DNA of 64,000 nt from CAZKWG01 sp964615375. GTDB taxonomy: Bacteria; Myxococcota_A; UBA796; CAZKWG01. The position numbers were made by a program, and so were the translations under genes. This document shows positions 42,841 to 50,468 of this stretch, piece by piece. The first letter of the stretch is position 1, and each line of letters begins with the position of its first letter. The notes below the pieces were generated by a model that was not told the origin of the DNA, did not search any database, and saw nothing but the letters and a program-made list of their open reading frames with translations. Location: assembly GCA_964615375.1 (NCBI GenBank), contig CAZTOW010000045.1:1-64000 (forward strand). The letters run 5' to 3'.

Positions 42841-44553
42841 ATGGCTGGCTCGACCCATCCTAGAAGTTTCAGTCTAATCTTTCTGCCGATGCTCATTCTG
42901 ATCGCCTGTTCCGGTCCCAAGACGGAGGGTGAAGATCTGTGCGGTGAAGGCACCATCTGGGATGGCGAGCACTGTGTTGCGGCCGCGGACACAGACGACA
43001 GCGCTGTCCCCACGGGCGAGGGCGAGGGTGAAGGCGAAGGCGAGGGCGACACGGACTCCGGCGGGGAGGGCGAAGGCGAAGGCGAGGGCGACACGGACTC
43101 CGGCGGGGAGGGCGAAGGCGAGGGCGAAGGCGAAGGCGAGGGCGAAGGCGAAGGCGAGGGCGAAGGCGAGGATCCGCTCCCCGCGGCGCGCCTGGACGGC
43201 ACCACCCGCCTGCCTGACGGCTACGCGCTCAACGGCGTCCGTGACGACGAGACTGCAGGGGCCAGCGTGGAGGGGATCGGCGACTTCGACGGGGACGGGA
43301 TCGCCGACCTCGCCGTGGGCGCCACCAACAGCAACGAGGGCGCGAGCTCCGGCGGCGCGATCTACGTGGAGCTCGGCCCCATCGCCGAGGATCGCGACCT
43401 GGGGGATGCCAGCCTGGTCCTCGCGGGCGACACGGTCTCCGGCTTTGCCGGCTGGACGCTGGCCGCGGTGCCCGACGTGGACGGCGACGGGATGGACGAG
43501 CTGCTGGTCTCCATGCCCGGCTACAACGCCATCCCCGGGCGAGCCTGCCTGGTGGAGGGCGGCAGCGCCGGCGAGGAGGATCTCTCCAGCCTCGATCGCT
43601 GCTGGACGGGCGAGGGCAGCCAGGACACCGCGGGCTCGGGCCTGGCCAGCGGGGACTATGACGGCGACGGCGTCGCCGATCTGCTGATCGGCGCGTCCAT
43701 GAACGACGAGTTCAGCGCCGACGGCGGCGCGGCCTACGCGGTCCTCGGGCCCGCCGAGGAGGGCGATGACCTGGGGGGCGCGGACGCGCGCATCTACGGG
43801 GACTCGAACTACCTTGGGTTGGGAGCCTCGGCCGCGGACGGCGCAGACTTTGACGGAGATGGCGCGGACGAGCTCATCGTCGGCGGGCAGGGCTACAGCA
43901 GCAGCGGTCGCGCCTGGGCCGGCGCCGCCTTCATCTTCCAGGGCTCGCCATCGAGCGGCGTGAGCTCGGACGCCGACGCCATCGTCCACGGACACACGGG
44001 CAACTGGTACGTGGGCGAGCGGACCCACTCCCTCTCGACGGGATCCGACGTGGACGGCGACGGCACTCTGGACCTGATCGTGGGCGCCCACGGCTATCAG
44101 GAGGGGGAGTCCGAGGCCGAGAGCAACCGCGGCGCGGCCTACCTCGTCTCGGGAGCCGGGCTGGAGGGGACGCTGGACCTCAGCTTCGCGGACGCGGAGC
44201 TGACCGGCGAAGATCCTGGGGATCACGCTGGATATGCGGTCGAGGGCGTGGGCGACCTGGACGGGGACGGCTTCGGCGACCTCATCGTCAGCGCCCCTTT
44301 CGCCAGCACCTACGGGCGCTACAGCGGGCGCGCCTATGTCCTCTACGGCCCGGTCGACGGCTCCTCCTCTCTCTCCGAGGCCGCCGCCGTCTTCGAGGGA
44401 GACGACGCCTACTGGCAGGCGGGCACCGCCGCGGCGGGCGGGCTGGACTGGAGCGGCGACGGGCTCGCCGACCTCGCGCTCTCGGCGAGCGCGGCCGACG
44501 GCGGGGCAGAGAAGAGCGGCGTCGTCTACCTCATCCCGGGCCTGGCGCCCTGA
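42841..44553 (+). CDS. FG-GAP repeat lipoprotein with long GEGEGE linker
   Basis: A 570-residue lipoprotein starting at ATG 42841 (GAGGTG upstream), lipobox LIAC with Cys23. A DLCGEGTIWDGEHC Cys loop precedes a low-complexity Gly-Glu linker with two DTDSGG interruptions (about residues 59-110). Seven FG-GAP blades follow (GDFDGDGIADLAVGA, GDLDGDGFGDLIVSAP). The Gly/Glu codons vary (GGC or GGT, GAG or GAA), so selection acts on the protein, not only on the DNA repeat. The propeller would stand off the membrane on an acidic stalk. Faces the similar minus-strand array. Confidence 0.88.
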   Translation: MAGSTHPRSFSLIFLPMLILIACSGPKTEGEDLCGEGTIWDGEHCVAAADTDDSAVPTGEGEGEGEGEGDTDSGGEGEGEGEGDTDSGGEGEGEGEGEGEGEGEGEGEGEDPLPAARLDGTTRLPDGYALNGVRDDETAGASVEGIGDFDGDGIADLAVGATNSNEGASSGGAIYVELGPIAEDRDLGDASLVLAGDTVSGFAGWTLAAVPDVDGDGMDELLVSMPGYNAIPGRACLVEGGSAGEEDLSSLDRCWTGEGSQDTAGSGLASGDYDGDGVADLLIGASMNDEFSADGGAAYAVLGPAEEGDDLGGADARIYGDSNYLGLGASAADGADFDGDGADELIVGGQGYSSSGRAWAGAAFIFQGSPSSGVSSDADAIVHGHTGNWYVGERTHSLSTGSDVDGDGTLDLIVGAHGYQEGESEAESNRGAAYLVSGAGLEGTLDLSFADAELTGEDPGDHAGYAVEGVGDLDGDGFGDLIVSAPFASTYGRYSGRAYVLYGPVDGSSSLSEAAAVFEGDDAYWQAGTAAAGGLDWSGDGLADLALSASAADGGAEKSGVVYLIPGLAP

Positions 44554-44583
44554 GCGTCCCGGGCGTCTCGGGTGGTGGCCGGG

Positions 44584-44636
44584 AGCCATCACGAGCGGGG
44601 CGCGTCAAAAACGCGCTTCGCTCGCGTCTTGGCGAC
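44584..44636 (-). repeat. Internally deleted copy R4 of the interspersed element
   Basis: In reverse orientation it joins the right-end hairpin (GCCATCACGAGCGGGGCGCG .. CGCGCTTCGCTCG) directly to the left-end sequence (CGTCTTGGCGA) of R1-R3, with the middle missing. It sits 30 bp after an FG-GAP gene. Confidence 0.65.
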
Positions 44637-44687
44637 GGGACCCGCAACGACATGGGCATCTACGGCGGCCCGATGGCCTGGGAGTGA
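44631..44687 (+). pseudogene. Remnant of beta-helix/lipoprotein C-terminus
   Basis: GDGTRNDMGIYGGPMAWE then stop, homologous to the C-terminus of the lipoprotein at 42323 (DGTRNDTGAFGGPAGAW). No coding sequence leads into it; the R4 element abuts it on the 5' side. Confidence 0.55.
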
Positions 44688-44801
44688 CGCCGTGACGACA
44701 CGAGGGACGAGGGGCCGAGCCCAACACCAGACGGCGAAGCCCCCTCCCACCCCATCGAGCGCGGCCGATCGGCCACGACCCGCCACGATCATCTCACGCG
44801 T

Positions 44802-44938
44802 CGACTCTGCGCTCTCGGCGGCCTCTGCGCTGAAATTTGTCTGAACTCAACGGTAGAGGTTGAGGCTTGTCGCCAGGGTCCCGGGGTTCTCGTGGTTTTA
44901 GCGCTGAGAACGCTGAGGTCGCAGAGAGCGCAGAGTCG
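44802..44938. repeat. Inverted repeat pair
   Basis: Left arm 44802-44835 (CGACTCTGCGCTCTC .. CTGCGCTGAAA) and right arm 44896-44938 are imperfect reverse complements, about 60 bp apart. The rest of 44688-45106 contains no gene I can support. Confidence 0.65.
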
Positions 44939-45106
44939 GCGCGGGCAGGAGACTGTGGCGGGTGCGGGCGGATGGGACGCGCTTACAGGGCGACGGAGGG
45001 AACAGATCGGGTGAACGTCGGAGCGGGAGAGAGGGGCTTCGCGCGGAGGGGCGGGGCCCTACGTCGGGGGGGCCGGCGGCGACCCGATGGGCCTCACCCT
45101 GCAGCC

Positions 45107-46768
45107 CTACAGCCGGCTCCGGTGCCGTAACATCTGGCGGCCGGTGTACAGGAACAACACGGCGCTGATCAGGTAGAACACCAGCGAGACGGTGGGCAGA
45201 TCGAAGAGTCGGGTGGGCTGGTGCTCGATCGCCAGGGTCCCGCACAGGGCCGCCATGCAGGCGAAGGCGGCCATGATCTGGCGGTTGGCCCGGCGGTCGG
45301 CGGCGCGAGCCTCGGCCTTCCACTCGACGTGGGAGACGTTGAACTGTACGCGCTGCTGGTCCACGTCGTCCAGGAGCTGACTCAGCGTGACGGGGAGGCG
45401 ACGGGCCAACGCAGAGAGGGTGATGGCGCGGTAGGTCCAGTCCTCGGACAGGCGGTCGGCTCCCCAACGCTCACGCATCAGCCTGTCCACGTGCGGCTGG
45501 GCGGCGCCTATGGGGTCCACCTCGGGCACGACCGTCTTGGCCAGACCCTCGGCGGTGAGGATGGCCTTGAAGAACATGGTGAAGGCCGGCGGGGCGCGGA
45601 CGCGGTGGCGCAGGGCGCCGCGGGTGATGTCCATCAGGAAGGCGCCGATCTGCATCTCGGCGATGTTGCCGCCCGACCAGTGGCGCTCCATGACGTCGAT
45701 GCTGTCGCGCTCGAAGGCGTCGTAGTCGACCCGGCCCTCCTTGATGGCGATGTCGAAGAAGAGCCGGGCGATGGTGCGGTGATCGCCCCGGTGGACGGCG
45801 AAGAGCAGCGCCGCGATCCAGTCCTTCATGTCGTCGGTGAGCCGGCCCACCATGCCGCAGTCCAGCACGGCCACGATCCCGCCCTCCTGCACCAGCAGGT
45901 TGCCGGGGTGCAGGTCGCCGTGGAAGAAGCCGTGGTCGAAGAGCATGGTGTACATGACGGTGAGGGCGCGGCGCCCGACCTCGTCCATGTCGAAGCCGGC
46001 GGCGCGGGCCTCGCGGATCTTGACCCCGTCCAGGTAGCTCATGGCCAGCACGCGGCGGGAGCACAGGGCCTCGATGGGCTCGGGGAAGCAGACCCGCGGG
46101 TCCTCGGCGAAATTCCGGCGGAAGCGCCGGAGGTGCCGCGCCTCCTCCACGAAGTCGAGCTCGGCCAGGATGCTGCGCTCGAACTCGGTCAGGATGCCCC
46201 GCGGGTCGAAGAGGGCCACGTCGGGGAACTCGATGACGGCGCGGTTGACGATGAACTGGAGGATGTTCAGGTCGGAGCGGATCTGCGGGCCGATGCCCGG
46301 CCGCTGCACCTTCAGCACGATGGGGCGCCCGTCCAGGGTGCGCGCCCGGTGGACCTGGGCGATGGAGGCCGTGGCCAGCGGGGTCTGCTCCACCTCGCCC
46401 AGCCGCGACCGCCAGTCCGGCCCCAGGTCCGCCGCCAGGACGCCCTCCACGTCCGTCCAGGGCAGCGGGCTCACCTCGTCCTGAAGGGTCTGGAGGGCCT
46501 CGATATAGCTGGGCGGGATGACGTCCGGGCGGGTGGACAGCACCTGGCCCAGCTTGATGAAGGTCGGTCCGAGCTCCTGGATCGCCGTGACCGCCCGATC
46601 CGGCGTGGAGCTGTACTCCTGGCGCTCCTGGCCTCCGGGCAGCCCGGCCACCAGCATCCCCAGCCCGTGTCGGGTGAGCACCATCGCCACCTGCCGCAGC
46701 CGCCCCACGTCCCGGACGGTGCTGCCCAGCGAACCCACGGTGCGAACGACCGGACCGACGATGCCCAT
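45107..46768 (-). CDS. UbiB/ABC1/AarF family atypical kinase
   Basis: A 553-residue member of the UbiB protein-kinase-like family. Visible motifs: the KxGQ motif in FIKLGQVLSTRPD (about residue 73), the Ala-rich nucleotide loop (ATASIAQVHRA), VLKVQRPG, the catalytic FHGDLHPGNLL, and VLDCGMVG as the metal motif. Two transmembrane helices close the protein (about 490-510 and 520-540). UbiB proteins support quinone biosynthesis or lipid handling with weak ATPase activity; which applies here cannot be told. The gene ends near the palindromic region; it is 81 bp downstream of the arsC-like gene. Confidence 0.92.
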   Translation of the reverse strand: MGIVGPVVRTVGSLGSTVRDVGRLRQVAMVLTRHGLGMLVAGLPGGQERQEYSSTPDRAVTAIQELGPTFIKLGQVLSTRPDVIPPSYIEALQTLQDEVSPLPWTDVEGVLAADLGPDWRSRLGEVEQTPLATASIAQVHRARTLDGRPIVLKVQRPGIGPQIRSDLNILQFIVNRAVIEFPDVALFDPRGILTEFERSILAELDFVEEARHLRRFRRNFAEDPRVCFPEPIEALCSRRVLAMSYLDGVKIREARAAGFDMDEVGRRALTVMYTMLFDHGFFHGDLHPGNLLVQEGGIVAVLDCGMVGRLTDDMKDWIAALLFAVHRGDHRTIARLFFDIAIKEGRVDYDAFERDSIDVMERHWSGGNIAEMQIGAFLMDITRGALRHRVRAPPAFTMFFKAILTAEGLAKTVVPEVDPIGAAQPHVDRLMRERWGADRLSEDWTYRAITLSALARRLPVTLSQLLDDVDQQRVQFNVSHVEWKAEARAADRRANRQIMAAFACMAALCGTLAIEHQPTRLFDLPTVSLVFYLISAVLFLYTGRQMLRHRSRL

Positions 46769-46849
46769 GCCCTCTCCGTTATCCTGGCTCCGACGTCTGG
46801 GCGGGCTATCCCGAAAGTCGGGCCGGGGCTCGCGGGCGGGGGCGAGCGC

Positions 46850-47275
46850 TCACGGCGCCTCGCGCGCGGCGGCCAGCTCCAGGACCCTCGCCTCGATGGC
46901 GTCCCGCGCGACCCGGAAGTGCTGGAGGCGCTCCTCGTCGCTGAGATCCTCGTGCTTGCGGTCGGGGTCGGGCATGGCCCAGCTCAGGCGGCGGGCCCGG
47001 CCCAGGAAGACCGGGCAGGACTCCTCGGCGCAGAGCGTGATGACCAGATCCACTGTGCTGGGATCGATGGTGTCGACGTGCTTGCTGTGCTGGGCGCTCG
47101 CGTCGATGCCGCGCTCGGCGAGCGCGCGCAGGGCGTAGGGGTTGACGCGGGAGGGCTCGCTGCCAGCCGACTGCACGCGCACGGCGTCACCAAAGTGGTG
47201 GCGGGCGAGGGCCTCGGCCATCTGGCTGCGGGCGGAGTTGGCGACGCAGAGGAACAGGACGCTGTCGAAGCGCAT
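46850..47275 (-). CDS. arsC: ArsC-type arsenate reductase / low-MW phosphatase
   Basis: A 141-residue LMW-PTP fold protein starting at ATG 47275. The P-loop LFLCVANSARSQMAEA gives CX5R with Cys10 and Arg16, and a second Cys pair region (ITLCAEESCPVF) corresponds to the relay cysteines Cys82/Cys89 of thioredoxin-coupled arsenate reductases; LSWAMPDPDR carries the general acid Asp. So arsenate reduction is the likely activity. It is divergent from arsA, 73 bp apart. Confidence 0.82.
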   Translation of the reverse strand: MRFDSVLFLCVANSARSQMAEALARHHFGDAVRVQSAGSEPSRVNPYALRALAERGIDASAQHSKHVDTIDPSTVDLVITLCAEESCPVFLGRARRLSWAMPDPDRKHEDLSDEERLQHFRVARDAIEARVLELAAAREAP

Positions 47276-47348
47276 GGGATACCTCGACGCCCTCTTAACC
47301 GATGGGCGCGGGCGGGGTGGGGGGCTGGCCAGCGGGATAAGGGAGGCC

Positions 47349-49073
47349 ATGTCGCACGATCGCTGCCTGTCCGAGCTGCTGGCCCACGCGCCGCGCACGC
47401 TGTTCTTCACCGGCAAGGGCGGGGTGGGCAAGACCTCCCTGTCCAGCGCCGTGGCCCTGGCGCTGGCCGACGCGGGGCGGCGGGTGCTGCTGGTCAGCAC
47501 GGACATGGCCTCGAACCTGGATGAGATGCTGGGGGTGCGCTTCGGGGAGGATCCGGTGGAGGTCCCCGGCGCGCCGGGGCTCTCCGTGCTGAACATCGAT
47601 CCCCAGCTCGCCTCGGAGGCCTACCGCCAGCGGGTGATCGCCCAGCTCGGGCCGGGGGCCACCGAGGAGGACCGGGCCCGGGTGCGCGAGGAGCTCTCCG
47701 GCGCGTGTACGACGGAGATCGCCGCCTTCGACGCGTTCACCACCATGCTCACGGAGGACGGGGGCTGGGACCACGTCGTCTTCGACACCGCGCCCACCGG
47801 CCACACCCTGCGCCTGCTCAGCCTGCCCGCCGCCTGGACGGGATTCCTGGAGGGCAACGATCGGGGGGCCTCCTGCCTGGGGCCGCACGGCGGGTTGAAG
47901 ACGCAGGAGGCCCGCTTTCGCGCGGCGATGGAGGAGCTGGCCGACCCCGGGCGGACCACGCTGGTCCTGGTGGCGCGCCCCGATCTGCGCTCGCTGGCGG
48001 AGGCGGCGCGGGCGGCGAGCGAGCTGGCGGCCCTGGGGCTCACCCACCAGCGCCTGGTGGTCAACGGCGTGTTTCACGCCAGCATGCCGGAGGATCCCGT
48101 CGCGCGGGGCCTCGAGGCCGAGGGAGAGGCCGCGCTCGCCGCCCTGCCCGAGGCCCTCCGGGGACTGCCGCGAGAGGAGGTGCCGCTGCGGCCCTTCGAC
48201 ACGGTGGGGCTGCCCGCGCTCCGGGCGCTGCTGACCGGGGGGGAGCTGCCGAGCGCCCCGGTCGAGGGCGAGGCGCCGGTGGGGGAGCTGGGGCTGGACG
48301 CGCTGGTGGACGCGCTCGCCGAGCCCGGGCGCGGGCTCATCCTGATCATGGGCAAGGGCGGGGTGGGCAAGACCACGGTGGCGGCGGCGCTGGCGCTGGC
48401 GCTGGTCCGGCGCGGCCACCCGGTCCACCTCACGACCACCGACCCGGCCGGGCATCTGGGGCTGGCGCCGACGGAGGTGGTCGAGGGGCTGCGCGTGGAC
48501 CGCATCGACCCGAAGGCTGAGACCGAGCGTTACATCGCGAAGATCATGGAGGCCCGGGGAGCGGGCCTGGACGAGGCCGGGCGCGCGCTGCTGCGCGAGG
48601 ACCTGGACTCGCCCTGCACGGAGGAGGTGGCGGTCTTCCACGCCTTCTCGCGGGTGGTGGCCGAGGCGCGCCACAGCTTCGTCGTCCTGGACACGGCGCC
48701 CACCGGCCACGCCCTGCTGCTGATGGACGCGACCGGCGCCTACCACCGCCAGACGATGCGCTCGCTCAGCCCCGCCATGAGCAGCCGGGTCGTCACCCCG
48801 CTCATGCGCCTCCAGGATCCCGACTGGACGCGCGTCATCGTGGTGACCCTGCCCGAGCCGACGCCCGTGTCCCAGGCCGCGGCGCTCCAGGAGGACCTGC
48901 GCCGCGCCCACATCGAGCCCTTCGCCTGGGTGCTCAACCGGAGCCTGGTGGTGGCCGGCGCCCGGGATCCGCTGCTGGCCGCGCGCCTGGCGGGCGAGCG
49001 ACGACAGATGGCGCGGATCGCGGGCGGGCTGGCGCGGCGACTGTACACGGTCCCCTGGCGTCGGACGGGATAA
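47349..49073 (+). CDS. arsA: ArsA family arsenical pump-driving ATPase (two halves)
   Basis: A 574-residue tandem ATPase; start at ATG 47349, since upstream frame overlaps the arsC-like gene. The A1 half has P-loop GKGGVGKTS (residues 22-30) and DTAPTGHTLRLL; the A2 half has GKGGVGKTT near residue 335 and a second DTAPTGHALLL. The metalloid-binding cysteines are present: Cys120 (SGACTTEIAAF), the Cys in GASCLGP, and DSPCTEEVAVF. It normally powers ArsB; no arsB or acr3 gene is in the window. A DUF6151 gene follows by 8 nt. Confidence 0.92.
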   Translation: MSHDRCLSELLAHAPRTLFFTGKGGVGKTSLSSAVALALADAGRRVLLVSTDMASNLDEMLGVRFGEDPVEVPGAPGLSVLNIDPQLASEAYRQRVIAQLGPGATEEDRARVREELSGACTTEIAAFDAFTTMLTEDGGWDHVVFDTAPTGHTLRLLSLPAAWTGFLEGNDRGASCLGPHGGLKTQEARFRAAMEELADPGRTTLVLVARPDLRSLAEAARAASELAALGLTHQRLVVNGVFHASMPEDPVARGLEAEGEAALAALPEALRGLPREEVPLRPFDTVGLPALRALLTGGELPSAPVEGEAPVGELGLDALVDALAEPGRGLILIMGKGGVGKTTVAAALALALVRRGHPVHLTTTDPAGHLGLAPTEVVEGLRVDRIDPKAETERYIAKIMEARGAGLDEAGRALLREDLDSPCTEEVAVFHAFSRVVAEARHSFVVLDTAPTGHALLLMDATGAYHRQTMRSLSPAMSSRVVTPLMRLQDPDWTRVIVVTLPEPTPVSQAAALQEDLRRAHIEPFAWVLNRSLVVAGARDPLLAARLAGERRQMARIAGGLARRLYTVPWRRTG

Positions 49074-49081
49074 GCGTCCTC

Positions 49082-49693
49082 ATGCCTGACCCTTCCCCCT
49101 CCCTCCCGTTGCGCTGCGCCTGCGGCGCCCTCCGCGGACAGTTTGACGCCACGCCCAGCCCGGGCGCGCGCGGCGTCTGCTACTGCGACGACTGCCAGGC
49201 CTACGGCCGCTGGATCGGCACCCCGGGCCTCCTCGACGCGCACGGCGGGACCGAGGTGATCCAGAGCTGGCCCGCGCGCGTGCGCCTGGAGGTGGCCGGG
49301 CCGCCGCTGGCCCTGATGAAGCTCTCGGAGAAGGGGCTTCATCGCTGGTACGCCGCCTGCTGCCGCACGCCCCTGGCCAACACGATGGCCAGCCCGCGCA
49401 TGCCGTTCACGGGCGTCCTCCGCCGCGCCATCGACGCCGACGACGCCCGGCTGGACGCGCTCTACGGGCCCGCGCGGGGCGTCCAGGGCCGCTTCGCCGT
49501 GGGCGGGTGCCCTCCCGGCGCGCACCCCTCCGCCAGCCTGGGGATCATCGGCAACGCGGTCGGCCTGATCGTGCGCGGCGCCTTCGCGGGGGGACACGCG
49601 CCCTCGCCCTTCTTCGGCCCCGATGGCCAGCCCGTGGTCGCGCCCCTGGTGCTCAGCCCCGAGGAGCGGAGGGCGTTGTACCCGGGCGCCTGA
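49082..49693 (+). CDS. DUF6151 family protein (GFA-like)
   Basis: A 203-residue protein with the zinc-site pattern of the GFA/CENP-V fold: LRCACGALRG at the N-terminus, VCYCDDCQAYGRW, and AACCRTPLANT near residue 100. This arrangement corresponds to DUF6151. Function is unknown; related GFA proteins bind glutathione adducts, which would suit arsenic-thiol chemistry, but that is inference. Co-transcribed with arsA and convergent with the DUF4336 gene. Confidence 0.72.
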   Translation: MPDPSPSLPLRCACGALRGQFDATPSPGARGVCYCDDCQAYGRWIGTPGLLDAHGGTEVIQSWPARVRLEVAGPPLALMKLSEKGLHRWYAACCRTPLANTMASPRMPFTGVLRRAIDADDARLDALYGPARGVQGRFAVGGCPPGAHPSASLGIIGNAVGLIVRGAFAGGHAPSPFFGPDGQPVVAPLVLSPEERRALYPGA

Positions 49694-49698
49694 TCCGC

Positions 49699-50385
49699 TC
49701 AGCGCAACCAGCGGAAGGCCCGCTGGAGCTCCGCGACCCCGTCCCGCTCGTACCAGCGGCCGTGCGCCAGGATCACCCGCTCGGGCGCCCAGGCGAGCAT
49801 GCGCTCCAGGCAGGCCCGCGCCTGCTCCCGCCGGTCCCGGCCCCCATAGGTGCCGCGCAGGTCGAGCGGGGCCTTCCCGTCAGGGTCGGCGGTCCCGGCC
49901 AGCCGGACCAGCCACCACAGCGGCCCGCGGACGTGGGCGCGCTCGAAGTTCTCGATGAGGTCCGTCAGCAGCAGCGTGCGGCTCGCCCGATGGAAGAACA
50001 CCACCTCGGGCAGGGCGCTGCTGCCGCGGAAGATGAGCTGGTCGAGATCCTCAGCCCAGGCGGCCGGGGCCTGGTCCTGGAGATCGGCCTGAAAGGCCAC
50101 GGAGATCCCCTGAGACGCGGCCCGCTCGCGCACCCCCGGCGAGGCCCAGGCCGTGGCCTGGGGCCAGCGCGCGGCCCAGTCGGGGATCCAGGCGTAGTGG
50201 ATCGCGTTGGGGGAGACGAGGTGGGTCACCGGGCCGAGCGCCTCGATCTCCGCGGCCAGACCCTCGCTCAGGCGGGTCGGCGAGTGGATCCACAGCGCGC
50301 CGGAGCTCAGCCGCACCACGACCATCCGCGTGGGGAAGGGGATGTCCACCAGCGGGAAGGCCATCTCGATGACCGGGCCGTCCAC
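49699..50385 (-). CDS. DUF4336 domain protein
   Basis: A DUF4336 protein: PFPTRMVVVRLSSGALWIHS, a SPNAIHYAWIPDW motif, and LLLTDLIENF; it has a metallo-hydrolase-like layout. The GTG at 50385 is the only standard start, but the family's N-terminus (a YEPLDTLKPVADGLWIVDG segment) continues in the same frame up to 50472, where a CTG overlaps the upstream arsA stop (CTGA). So translation may begin at CTG, giving 257 residues. It is the last gene of the ars operon. Confidence 0.75.
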   Translation of the reverse strand: MDGPVIEMAFPLVDIPFPTRMVVVRLSSGALWIHSPTRLSEGLAAEIEALGPVTHLVSPNAIHYAWIPDWAARWPQATAWASPGVRERAASQGISVAFQADLQDQAPAAWAEDLDQLIFRGSSALPEVVFFHRASRTLLLTDLIENFERAHVRGPLWWLVRLAGTADPDGKAPLDLRGTYGGRDRREQARACLERMLAWAPERVILAHGRWYERDGVAELQRAFRWLR

Positions 50386-50468
50386 GATCCAGAGCCCGTC
50401 GGCGACCGGCTTGAGCGTGTCCAGGGGCTCGTAGGGGAGGACGGCGTCGGCGAAGGCCAGGGTACACC

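Noticed and set aside
43011..43170. GGCGAG/GGCGAA microsatellite as a non-coding satellite
   Set aside because: In frame in a lipoprotein as a Gly-Glu linker; varied synonymous codons show protein-level selection.
45221..47524. 767-codon plus-strand frame opposite the UbiB-like gene
   Set aside because: Shadow of the UbiB kinase motifs on the minus strand.
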